From NCBI RefSeq assembly GCF_032854445.1, contig NC_088300.1, forward strand, positions 58,316,984-58,380,983: a stretch of DNA of 64,000 nucleotides, written 5' to 3'. Numbering within the stretch: the stretch's first letter is position 1; the number at the start of each line of letters is the position of its first letter. Both the position numbers and the translations under genes were made by a program. Of this stretch, positions 12,051 to 23,354 are shown piece by piece. The notes beneath the pieces were generated by a model that saw only the letters and a program-made list of their open reading frames with translations, made no database searches and was not told the DNA's origin. Origin of the DNA: Liolophura sinensis (Eukaryota; Mollusca; Polyplacophora; Chitonida; Chitonidae).

Positions 12051-15000
12051 ATGAAGGAATCGCTGAGTTTTGGGGGTGGAACCTACAGAACCCGGGAAAT
12101 CATCTTGGTGACTGTGGCCGTCGTAGCTGTAGCGCTGTGTATTTTGTTTCTAGGATTGTACGCTACCAAACCAAGCAGTTCAGACAACGCTTCAAAACAA
12201 AGTAAAACCTCTGCTCAGCACGCAATGACGCCCAAACCAAACCCGATCTGCGAAACACCGTCCTGCCTGGAAACGACGGCCTACGTCTGGTCACTGGTTA
12301 ACACGAGCGCGAACCCCTGTGAAGACTTCTACTCGTATGCCTGTGGTTACTGGCCCTCACAAAATCCACTGCAGCCAAACGAATACACTAACAGTGTCAT
12401 TCGCAAAATTAGAAAGGACAATGAATTAAGAATCCGCCGACTGCTGGAGTCACCCAAGCTTCGAGCTGTTCCTTGGGGAAGCGAACGGAAAGTTAAAGAC
12501 TTATACAGGTCATGCCTTAACGAGTACGGAAGGATGAAGTCCGGTGGGAATCCATTTATAGAGAAAGTTCTGAAGGTCGTCGGTGGCTGGTATGTTGTGG
12601 GTAACTTCAATGCCGATAGATGGGACCTTCTCACCAACATTGAGAAAGTCCACGTGGATTTCGGCACAAATGTTCTGTTTACGATTCGCGTGGCAACAGA
12701 CTGGACCTTTCCATCTCGACGAATTATATCTGTAAGTGTAGCCCATGTTATCAGTATGTGTTTTGAAATTATTCTCAAATCTGCTTGATAATTGCTCGGC
12801 TTCTCGAGGAATGAGAAAACGACATTTGCTATCTCTGATCTGTGTTTCCGTCAGCTAAAATAATGACAGCTATGATTTAATAATGTGTATGATTCTACGT
12901 GTGTCCTTTCTTTTGATCTCAGCTTTCAAGCGTCCAAACTGGAATGTATAGGTGGTATTATACAGCTACCTACTCATACGCAAACAAGGTAGGATTCTCC
13001 ATAGAATCTCCGTACATGCAACTGCAGTTCAAAGCAGAAAAAGGCAACAAATGTCACATTGATAATGAATTCCAGAGGTGATGATCTAGATTTCAATTAA
13101 CATGTATAAACGGTTGCTAAATACCATCCGATACTATAAAAAATGACCGTATAGATATACTAATAATACAGTATAATATTATCACTGAGTACTAGTCTAT
13201 ACATATTCTTATAAATATGATAGCACTCAACATATCGCATTGGTGTTCTTATCTTGGTGTATCAAATTGATACACAAAAATTACAATTTCTTCCGCATAA
13301 TTCTGGGCTATATTCGACTGAATAAGTTAAACTATACTTTTCAGACACGCACGGCTTACATGGACTACATGAGAACAGTGGCTGGTTTGTTGGTGAGAGA
13401 TGCTGATGTGAGCATGACAGACACAGACAAGACTAACCGCATCAATGTATTCGTCGATGACGTCATGAACATGGAGTCCATACTGGCAAACGTAAGTTGT
13501 ACAGTTGGTTCAATTCTGTACCTTACATGCTTTTGACACAGCTTGGTGCCAATACTTCAGCCTTCTTGATACAACGTGATGCTAATACCTCAGCAGCCTT
13601 GCTACAACATTGTGCCAATTCCCCAGCAGCCTTGATACAATATGGTACCAATACCCCACGAAGCTTGTTGTCAATTCCTCAGCGTCCTTGATGCAAAACG
13701 GCACCAATGCGTCAAACGCTCGTGATACAAAATGGTACCAATACGTCACATGCTACCGATACAATCTGGTGCCAATACGTCAACAGCCTTGATACAATAT
13801 GGTGCCAATACGTCAACAGCCTTGATACAACATGGTGCCAATACGTCAACAGCCTTGATACAATATGGTGCCAATACGTCAACAGCCTTGATACAACATG
13901 GTGCCAATGCCTCAACAGCCTTGATACAACATGGTGCCAATGCCTCAGAAGCCTTTCATGCAACATGGGGCCAATACCTCACGTGCCCTGGTTTTGCAAA
14001 TCTAAAATTATACATTTGGCTTTATCAAGTCACCCTAAACATTATTCCATTTAATATGGTATGCCTGCTATTTTACAGATAAGCTCCACCTCAAGGTATG
14101 ACGTACAAAGCCACGAGCGAGAGAAGAAGGTTCGAATCAACAACCTGACAGCATTAACGGACACAACGGTCAGTAATGTGGTATCTCTGTCTCTCACGTG
14201 TTCCGTCTGTAGGGCAAACGAAAAGATTTACACATTACTTACACATTACTTAAAAACTTCTTCGACTGACTGCGATTGGTTCGTTGTACATCTTATTTCC
14301 ATGTTAATTGTCTGAAACGACTTAGCCTCAACGTCAGCTACCGGAAGCAATTGATGATTGTGGTGAAGACAGAAGATAAAGAGCTAACGAATGTGTCTGA
14401 GGAAAGCTCTTAATTTACGTTGATCTGGTATTTGTGGATTGTACCTCAACTGACTTAATTTATGTGTGATTATTATAAATTACGCATGACTTGCTAGAAA
14501 ACACCACCCTAATCCCCAGATCAGTCCACATTTCAAGAGAGACAACAGTGATACCAGTTGACAACGTCAGAAACAATGTCTTGTCATTTAACACAAATTC
14601 ATAACTTTAATTGTCCACAACCGAACTACATTGACAGTTTGTTGTATTTTAAAGGCTGTTAACCGTTTTTGGCACTTATGTTCTGTTATGTTTCAGTTTA
14701 ATTGGGTGTCGTTCTTCTCCTACATGTTTGACAAGCCGAGAGTTAGCGAGTGGACCTTCATAGCCATACCAGAGAAAGACTACATCCGGAAAATGTCCCA
14801 AGCCATAAATAACCTAGGCCCGAACAAAAACAGGTAAAGAGTCTCGCTGCAAAGATTTTGACGATGCCTGTTCAGGTGGGGTGGAAGATGTATAGCCTAC
14901 GCGTTAGTGCTCTATTAATCGGTATGAATTGAGAAATTACAAAGCGAGAAAAAAATTAGTATATGAGCGGTCTTATAACATTATCGGGACCTTCGGTAGC

Positions 15001-18000
15001 ACATTCGGCCAGTTTGTTGGTCTCACCGCAGGCAATCGGCTCCTAGTCAGTTCATGAGGTCGAAAGTTCGAATCCAGCTCTCACTGGTTTGGCTGTGACT
15101 TGAAATAGGTTGTTGACCGCGGGAACTGCCGTTTTCCCCACCCATAACCATGACCCCAGTCTTGTAAGTGAAATTTCACCAATATAAAATACCATTTATA
15201 TACAGCCATAAGTGGATAGTAACATATTTTTCTACATAGTTCACTCCACGAAAATGAGGCTATAACACTAGCTTTTGACCAATGTGAGTGTGTGCCCTGA
15301 TGAACCTGCTGTGACTCCAATTGCAGCTGATGGCTGAAAACAAGGTGCAGTGGTGTTTCCCTGTACTCTCTTCAATCAACTTGACTGCTCTGAAGCAAAT
15401 CCCGAGTAAGACCTAAAGCACAAATGATTACCAGAAACATTCAGCCTGGTTTCTTCTTTTGTATAGGATACTGAACAACTACTTCACGTGGACCATGCTC
15501 CGGAAGTACGTACCGCACATGTCTGCCGAGTATATCCACGCGGCGCGCGCCTACAGGAAGGCCCGCTTCGGCTACACTGAATTCTCCTCCACTTGGGAAG
15601 AGTGCTTTGATTACGCGGCCAGCACCATGAAAGATGCTATGAGTCATCTGTACATTAAGGATCATTTTGCGGACGAGAACAAGGATAAGGTAACCTCCAC
15701 AGTCAATGTACCCATGCTTCTGATGTTGTTTGCTTGGTATGCTTACGTGTGACCATGTGCGAACTATCTTACAGTCACCGCTGCTCTGGTTTTACTTTCC
15801 ATGTTATAATCCTATATACTATAAAGTGCACATGAAGTTTACTATAAAATGTGTCTTCAAATGAAACGTCATGTTTAGACATAGGTCAGTGCCAAGAAAC
15901 GGTTTCTAACAGCATTTTGTTTATCAGATTTTCCAATGAATTCGTGTCAGGCCACACATACGATCTCATATTTATAATGATTTCTAATCAATCAATTAAG
16001 GGAAAACTCTTAAATTATCAGACACATTCAGCTGGAAAGAGTTCATGTCTCATCCGTCCTCCTGCAGGTTACCGAGATTGCTCAGAGCGTGAGACAAGCC
16101 TTGGTGGACAGTCTGACAGGGAATAGCTTCATGGACGCTGAGACCCGTGCCTATGCCAGGACAAAGGTATGCTATCATGATCTCCTATTTGTATGTGTAA
16201 TAAAGAGGCTATCTGAGAATAGTCAGGCTTTGTCTTAGCTTGTTGTAGGCCTTACCGGAAATAGTCCAGAAATCTTAGTACAAAAGTAAAAACGACAAGT
16301 TACAGTTTTAGCGCGATAAACAGCTGTGGAGTTAAAGGTTTGTCTGACTTTAGTGTAAGATAGCTTTGCGATCCTGGCCCCATCTGAACATTTGTGAAGG
16401 ATAATCGATATTTATGTATAGATGTAAGTCTCCCTAAACTATACATGTGCATGCATATATACACAGCAACTGTCATTCGATTTGTTGATGATTTCTTTAT
16501 CCAAAAAGTCTGAATCGCACTAATCTTTCTTTGATTAGTTTGATATTCAAATTATTTCAATGTGATATTCGATATCTTTTACTTTAATGTTTAAAATCTT
16601 TTATAGGTTCAGAGCATCGTGGACAAAATCGGCTACCCACAGTATATCTTAGACAACGATTCCGTGGATAGGATATATCAATCAGTAAGTCAATGAACGG
16701 CTTTGTCAGGGTTGTTCAAAGATGTATTATTAATAATATCGTGATGAACTCATCATGTATTTAGGCTGTGGTGGGAAACTCAACATTTTTATGCTGTCCG
16801 CAATACTATTCGTCTGTCTCCTACGACACAGAATGGGATACTTCTTTCCACGTACTGACGACTCGAAAATGAATTGACCATTGGTTTCTTGTGCTAAATG
16901 TGTATACGTTACCAGTTTGCCAGAGTAACTTTATCACTAAGTCTGTTATTATGAACGTTAGACAATACTGCTCAAATCCGACTTACTTTAGGTGGAAAAA
17001 GTTCTCTATTGTTCCGTATCTTCAACGTAATGGCGGGTATGAACCATAGACTGGATAAAGGCCGAGGTGGTTAGCGTATCAGCTCTGCGCAATGGCCCAG
17101 GAGGCTCTCACCAATGCAGTCCCCGTGATTTCAAATCCAGTTGATGTTAGCTTCCTTTTGCCATCAACCCGCAGATGGTCGTAGGTTTCCCCGGGCTCTG
17201 TCTGGTTTCGTTCCACCATAATGCTGGCCACTGTCGTCTAAGCGAAATATTGCTGAACAGCGTGTAGAGTACCAATCAAATAAATAAATACTTTATTCAC
17301 AATAGGTTCCTCGTTATTCTGGTTAAAGTTTCATTGTAAATAGATATATGCATTTTTCGTCATTTTAGTTAGAGATTCACGACAACGACTACTTCCAAAA
17401 TGTCCTGAACATGAACAAATTTGCAAGAGTGGATATGAACAAGCAGTTGCAAGGAAGTCGGGCGGACCCAGACCAGTGGGGCTATCACAGCGCTATAGAC
17501 GCCTGGCACGCCTACATCCACTACCTCAACCAGGTTGTCATACCCGCCGGCTTGCTTCAGCATCCCATATATGACTACAAACTGCCTCACTACCTAAACT
17601 TTGGCTCTGTTGGCACCCTTTTTGCCGAGAGTTACATCCGCGCTATTGACAGGATAGGTAAGTGTGAATCTGTATTTACTAGGATATCATACAATATCAG
17701 GTCGGCACATTTTACAGACTGTGATGGAAACATTAAAAACGATGTTCTTTTTATTGTAAAGAACGTTGATACAGTGTCAGATGTTTGTGCGTCACGGAGG
17801 AACTACACTGTTTCTTCTTCTTGAAGTAACGACTCTTTCGTTCTGGACACATACAACCTTAGGCCACGTTCATCTAACCCTTGGCATTAACACTCTGGTA
17901 AACAGACCTCTACAAAGGTAAATACATTAGTCTCGGCATTTTGTTTGATCTCACGAAAGAAGTTTTCTTGACTCACGAAAGAAGTTTTCTTGACATAGTG

Positions 18001-21000
18001 AATTGTATTCACCACGACTCTGGACTATTCTCTTGTATACACGTGTTGACTGACATTGCAATGCTAAACCAAATAAAGCATCCCGGTCGTTTGACCCCTG
18101 GTTAGTGACGTCACAAACTTTACCACTCTCTACTTCAGCTACGGCTTTAAGTCAGGATTGTTGTATACCTGAGAACTTCTTGAGTGCGTTGTTAAATCAT
18201 TAATTAAATCAAATCAATCAATCAGTAAGACAAACAACCAAATCTGAATAAGCTATGTGTTTAAACACTGGTCTTTCAGATATTTGTTATTTAGATCGGT
18301 TTTGTAGAGTTTAAGTAACGACAAACTGCCTTATTGTTCATTTTCCCCCAGAGAGTTGACCTGGTAAACCTATGATTGTTTTCTTACGAGTTTTCATCGA
18401 TAGAGAAATAACCCTTTTGTGTTCTGCTGCCCCAATGTCCAAAAATGTCTGTAAAAGTTGCAGATATATGAATGTTTATGTATTTGTGACGAATGTAAAA
18501 AAAGCAAAATAAACCAAGTGTAAGAATTTTAAGGCTTACTTTGGACAAATTAACAACGGGTCGTCAACTAACTTGTATATGGTTGTCTTCCAGTTGAGCC
18601 TTTCTTTTATTTTTTATCTGGACGGATTCATTTTTTGTTCCTTTATCACATTTATCAGGTTCACTATTCGATAAAGATGGTGACAGAGTAAGCTCAGAGC
18701 GTAACCCATTTACATACAACGGATGGTGGTCGGACACGACTCTTAGCAAATACACGGATATCAGAAGCTGTTTGATGAACTATACTGTCAACAAAACAGA
18801 GAGCACTACTACTGGCGGAGCCAATCCGGTATGAACTATTTCCCTAGCGATTTTTTGTATTTTCTTTAGTTTTCCCACAAACTATGGACTGCATGGTGAC
18901 TGTCATATTAATCTGTGGCGATACTTTAACCCTTGGTGTTATTCTAAAGTGCTACGTGAGTTAACAAGAACAATTAATGAAAAAATATCACTTACAAATA
19001 GAAAGAAAAACATCTCTGCTTTTGCGACACGTCATCTTTTGGGTACCCAAAAGACATGCATACGTGTATTTTCACATGGTAAATCTGCTTTGGTTCAAAG
19101 TAGGAAAATTGATTTAATACGCTGTTATTTTCGAGCAAGGTAAACAATGAGAAAGTCACAATGTCAGTGATGATACAATAAGCACAGAGGCTGATTCATC
19201 GATGACACCATGTGACAAGTACAGGTTTACCAATGTTAAAGTGTATCATCTAACAGTTTCCTCTTCTGGAGAGTACATGTGTAAATGTTGCAATCTGTAC
19301 TCACATTTAATATGTGTCTTCAAAAAACTCACTAACCTAACCTGTTGTCGCAATATAATCCAGGTCAGGGTGTCGTCGTATATGACAATAAACATGGCGG
19401 AAAACTTAGCGGAAGAAGTTTGGATGGTCAAGATAGCAATGAAGGTCAGTAAGCACTGCATTAAATGACACTGTATTGCAGTTTACTCAGCTGAGCTCTA
19501 GGTGGCGTTTTTTTGGTCTCCCGTGTGTTTCACATCAGTAAAGAGAGCGTGTCATTTGACATTTTTGTGTATGTAGCAACTTGTATAATTTGATACTACA
19601 TTTGTGTCGTCCAGAGTATTTTTTGTATTTCTGTATAAAATTAGATGTTATTCTCTTTGTTTTTTTATATGTAGCCCCCTAAGTAATTAATGGAAATCAA
19701 ATTTTAGACTTACTGCAGTGTCAAACTTGATTCACCTGATTTGGTTATTAATGACATGTGTACCAGAAAGAGTCCTTTCACAAACTGACATTGTGTCAAA
19801 ATCCACATAGTGCGCTGTACCGGGCATGGTTGGTTGAAATGTGTGTTTTTATTTTTGACACTTGCGACTTCTGTCATTTGTAATACTTCAGCCTTATCAT
19901 GCAGGATAGAGCGTAATTTTGTACTTTTAGAGCTGTGAAAATCCTGGAGTACAATCCCTTTGCAACTACTGCCTTGCGATATGCAAATACTTTCATGTGA
20001 CTTGTATATGACTTTCTTCCCTACTGGTAGATTTCAAACACTTCGACAGTCTGGATCAAGAAGTTCTGTTTCAAGAAATCCTTCCAGTAGCTAAGTAAAA
20101 ACATCTTGCAAGAAATTCTGATTCTGGTTTGAAACCAGATTCCCTTATATTTTAACACCTAATAAGAGTGCATTTCATGATTGCTTGTTTCTAGGCATAC
20201 CAGGCTTGGGTAGCAAAGAATGGTGCCGAACTGATGCCCCCCTCTATTGGCCTCACAAACCAGCAGATGTATTTCGTCGCATATGCACAGGTATATACAT
20301 ACAGACACAAATGTCCGGCCTTAAAAACATTGGGCTTTCAACCGTTCGATCAAACGAGGTATTCCAGCTGCGTAAAGAAAGTTTCAGATATGTTCTTTTT
20401 TCCAATGATGTCGGGCATTGGTGACAAGAAGTTTGCTCATGTAGCCGCTAGCTTTTCTTTCATAAAGTTTATTACAGATTGTTTGCGTTCCTGCAATATG
20501 TCATGCACACTGATATCGATTTGTGAGTGAAATCTGAGGAGCATATGCGTTAAATGCCGTTGGTATTTTGCTCAAAGCCTTTACTTCGAGCTGTCCGTTT
20601 TTCCACACACGCAATACTAACCACTGTCGTATATTTGAAATATCCTTGAGAAGGTGTTAAAGACACACCTATGTGAATGTGGTGGAGAGATATCCAGAAC
20701 GCCTGGATGTAATACATACATGTATCATGCATGTAATATCGGTGGCCTCCATGGCAGAATGTTTAGCGTGCCAGCGTGGCGCCTCCCACAAATGTGACCA
20801 GCTCATGCTACTTTCTCTCCGGTCATACCTGGGAAAGTCTGCCAGTAAACTACGAAGAGTTGTGGGTTCCTTCATAATGCTGCCCAACTTAGTATAGGTG
20901 AAATATGTTTGAGTGCGGCGTAAACACCAATCTAATAAATAAATAAATGTAATACCAAGCAACCTCATGGATTACAAAGTTACTTTAGTTATTCTTTCCG

Positions 21001-21699
21001 AGAGTTACGTTTTTTGTTGTTTCTTGATCCATGTTCTCGTCATGATAATATGGCTGCAATACTGCTGACATAACATTAAGCCATAAATCATTCAGTTACT
21101 CATTTTTCTAGATCAAGTGTATGTTTGTATACTTCCAGACCCAGTGTTATGTGAATAGCCCTGTCCAGGACAGCTATCACGATTTGTACGGTTTTTTTAG
21201 GAAATCGTTCACGTGAGTACTGCCTCGTTGTACTAGTGATTTGCCTCGTGCTTTAAGCTGGTGTTTTGTTTTGGAAAAGTTTCTTACGCTTGTAGATTTA
21301 GATGGCCCCTTCGTGATCTAAGAGAGGTATACGATTATCGAAACTGATAATTAGATTTATGTTAAATAGCATCTTTATTGCACTTGTGCAGTGTAATACA
21401 TCTGCTTTTATTGTTTTGACAAAATATTGTTAAAATAAAATGAAATAAAATGACATGAAAAAATTTACGATAATCTGCAACAGGAGTAGATAAAACACAA
21501 CAGCAGAGCGAGAGGATATATGTTGTGGAGAGGTGTGTGTGTGTGGGTGAGTGAGAAAGACTGAAATGTGTACTTGTTTCGTTCTTTTTTTTTTTTCAGA
21601 ACAAACATGGCCCTTTCCCAGGTGAAAGAGTTTTCTGATGTATTTAAATGTCCTGACACAGCTATGTTAAATCCATCGAACAGATGTCCCTTGAACTGA
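12051..21699 (+). CDS. M13-A: neprilysin-like membrane protein, predicted catalytically dead
   Basis: Fourteen exons join in frame with GT-AG borders: 12051-12731, 12923-12988, 13345-13491, 14079-14168, 14697-14833, 15467-15689, 16068-16166, 16607-16684, 17369-17657, 18659-18828, 19364-19444, 20195-20290, 21139-21212, 21600-21699 (2331 nt, 776 aa, normal for M13). The order is a 16-residue tail, a membrane span at 17-38, the M13 N-terminal domain with PCEDFYSYACGYW, then the C-terminal domain with PAGLLQHP, NFGSVG, FDKDGD and AYQAW. Neprilysin proteases carry HExxH plus a downstream Glu as zinc ligands. Here the aligned pentapeptide is ESYIR (residues 594-598, bases 17627-17641), so zinc binding and catalysis should be lost. 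The protein ends CPLN, without the family's terminal CxxW. Intact frames and splice sites argue for a functional pseudo-enzyme rather than a pseudogene. An AATAAA lies at 21852-21857. Confidence 0.88.
13543..13980. repeat. 33-bp minisatellite in intron 3 of M13-A, about 13 copies
   Basis: The unit contains GGTGCCAATACGTCAACAGC and CTTGATACAAYAT. It repeats every 33 bp (13768, 13801 and so on). The left copies are degenerate and the right ones nearly identical. The period is a multiple of three, so long frames on both strands are artefacts. Confidence 0.93.
14999..15192 (+). mobile_element. SINE-like element (family 2) in intron 5 of M13-A
   Basis: The B-box-like AAAGTTCGAATCCAGC lies near 15064-15079. 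It is followed by a body ending CTTGTAAGTGAAATTTCACC, which resembles the SINE tail found elsewhere in the window. The boundaries are approximate. Confidence 0.5.
17056..17290 (+). mobile_element. SINE copy (family 1), near full length, intron 8 of M13-A
   Basis: It has a tRNA-like head (GAGGTGGTTAGCGTATCAGC), a B-box-like GTGATTTCAAATCCAG, the family body (CCCGGGCTCTGTCTGGTTT), CACTGTCGTCTAAGCGAAAT and an AATCAAATAAATAAATA tail. It lies about 80 bp before exon 9. Confidence 0.8.
20735..20946 (+). mobile_element. SINE copy (family 1), diverged, intron 12 of M13-A
   Basis: The recognisable parts are TACCTGGGAAAGTCTGCCAG, TTGTGGGTTCC, and the tail AGGTGAAATATGTTTGAGTG followed by CGGCGTAAACACCAATC and AATAAATAAATAA. 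A second tail-only remnant of the same family lies just upstream at about 20610-20660. Confidence 0.7.
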
Positions 21700-22067
21700 C
21701 GAAACTTTACAGACTATTCACGTTAAGTTTGTCTTATATCTAGTGATGTTATAACACTGGCTGTGGGGTCAGTGCGTGTGTAAATTGTGCAGTGCACGAA
21801 TAGCTCGTGAGCAATTTTTTGTACCAAAATTCATCGGCCGCTATTTCGACGAATAAATGTACGTTTATCTCATTATAACTTTTTGACTGTTGACTTATTT
21901 CTTAAAATGCTCGAAGTACTACTCATTTTATATTTTTCAAATATTTGTTTTTAGCTTTCGCTAATATGTTATTTATCCATATAAATTGAAGTGTAAATGG
22001 TCTGAAAACCGATCTATTCTTAACACAAAATATTTATTTAAAAATTTGTTCATCCTTGTGTCAGGTT

Positions 22068-22256
22068 AATGTTTTAGATTACATGTTCTTGTTTTAGATT
22101 ACATGTTCATGTTTTAGATTACATGTTCATGTTTAGATTACATGTTCATGTTTTAGATTACATGTTCATGTTTAGATTACATGTTCATGTTTAGATTACA
22201 TGTTCATGTTTTAGATTACATGTTCATGTTTTAGATTACATGCTCATCTTTAGATT
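22068..22256. repeat. 19/20-bp minisatellite, about 10 copies
   Basis: The unit GTTTTAGATTACATGTTCAT alternates with a 19-bp form lacking one T. It lies downstream of the M13-A polyadenylation signal. Confidence 0.93.
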
Positions 22257-22914
22257 ACACAGCTGCCGCAAACTGAGCGCCTCGTCTCCATTTTAATGTG
22301 CTTTAAATAAATATACATATTTTACACAGTAGACGTCTTACTTTTTGTGCCTATATATTACAATTGAATCAGTCAAGATTTTCATGCATGTCATGTGATT
22401 TAATTATTTAATTTCTAAATCAGATGCACATCGATAAATAAAGCGATTACCTTTGAATTGAGGAAGTCTTCCACCAATATGATGTGCGTTTCTTTATGCC
22501 AGACGTCAGAAACTTGCCAAAGGTCGGAGGCATTCCGTTTTTCTTCACCTATAATACACCAGCCGCCTTTGTACACGTATACTTCTTGATTACGTTGTTA
22601 AACAACGATAAAAAATTAGAAACCGATTTATGACTTTTTCTTTGCTAATTTTGTGAAAGATCAACCAGTTTGTCTACTCATTTAGGGAAGTTAGTGATCT
22701 GAAAGGTTGAATACAACGAGCTACCTAGTTAACTGCATATTCCTTTGGGTATGCTTAAATTATGTTGTTCTCTACAGCCAGTACTAGTGATGACTTTATT
22801 AAAATAGCTTCAGAAGTCAGTGTATTGTTTTCGACTTGATTCAACTGAGGGTTTACGGGGCTCCCAAGACAAGATTTCTCTGACATAGCGGGGTTCATGC
22901 TAATGAGGGTCTCT

Positions 22915-23354
22915 CAGACGACACCACCTTACCGTATTTAGGCCGAACCGGTGGAAAGTACATGTGAACTTTTGTCCTCAGATGACACCACCTTACCGTA
23001 TTTAGATTGAACTGGCGGAAAGTACATGTGAACTTTTGTTCTCAGACGACACCGCCGTACCTCATTCAGATCAAACTGATGGAAAGTACTTGTGAACTTT
23101 TGTTCTCAGACGACACCAACGTACCGTAGTCAGTCAGAAGTGGTGGAAAGTACTTGTGAACTTTTGTTCTCAGACGACACCACCGTACCGTACTCAGTCA
23201 GAAGTGGTGGAAAGTGCAAGTGAACTTTTGTCCTCAGATGACACCACCATACCCTGCTTAGTCCGAACTGGTGGAAAATACATGTGAACTTTTGTTCTCA
23301 GACGAAACCACCATATCGTACTCAGACAGAACTGGAGGAAAGTACATGCGTCAA
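22915..23354. repeat. 64-bp minisatellite, about 7 copies
   Basis: Unit starts fall exactly 64 bp apart at 22915, 22979, 23043, 23107, 23171, 23235 and 23299. The core is CAGACGACACCACCTTACCG, followed by GGTGGAAAGTACATGTGAAC and TTTTGTTCT. Base substitutions are common but no copy has an indel. Confidence 0.95.

Noticed and set aside
13707-14082. Frames repeating ALIQYGANTST and related peptides
   Set aside because: These come from the 33-bp minisatellite inside intron 3 of M13-A.
15060-15080. GTTCGAATCC boxes (also near 29510 and 39080) that could mark tRNA genes
   Set aside because: No cloverleaf with acceptor stem and anticodon arm surrounds them. They sit in SINE bodies with the family tail.
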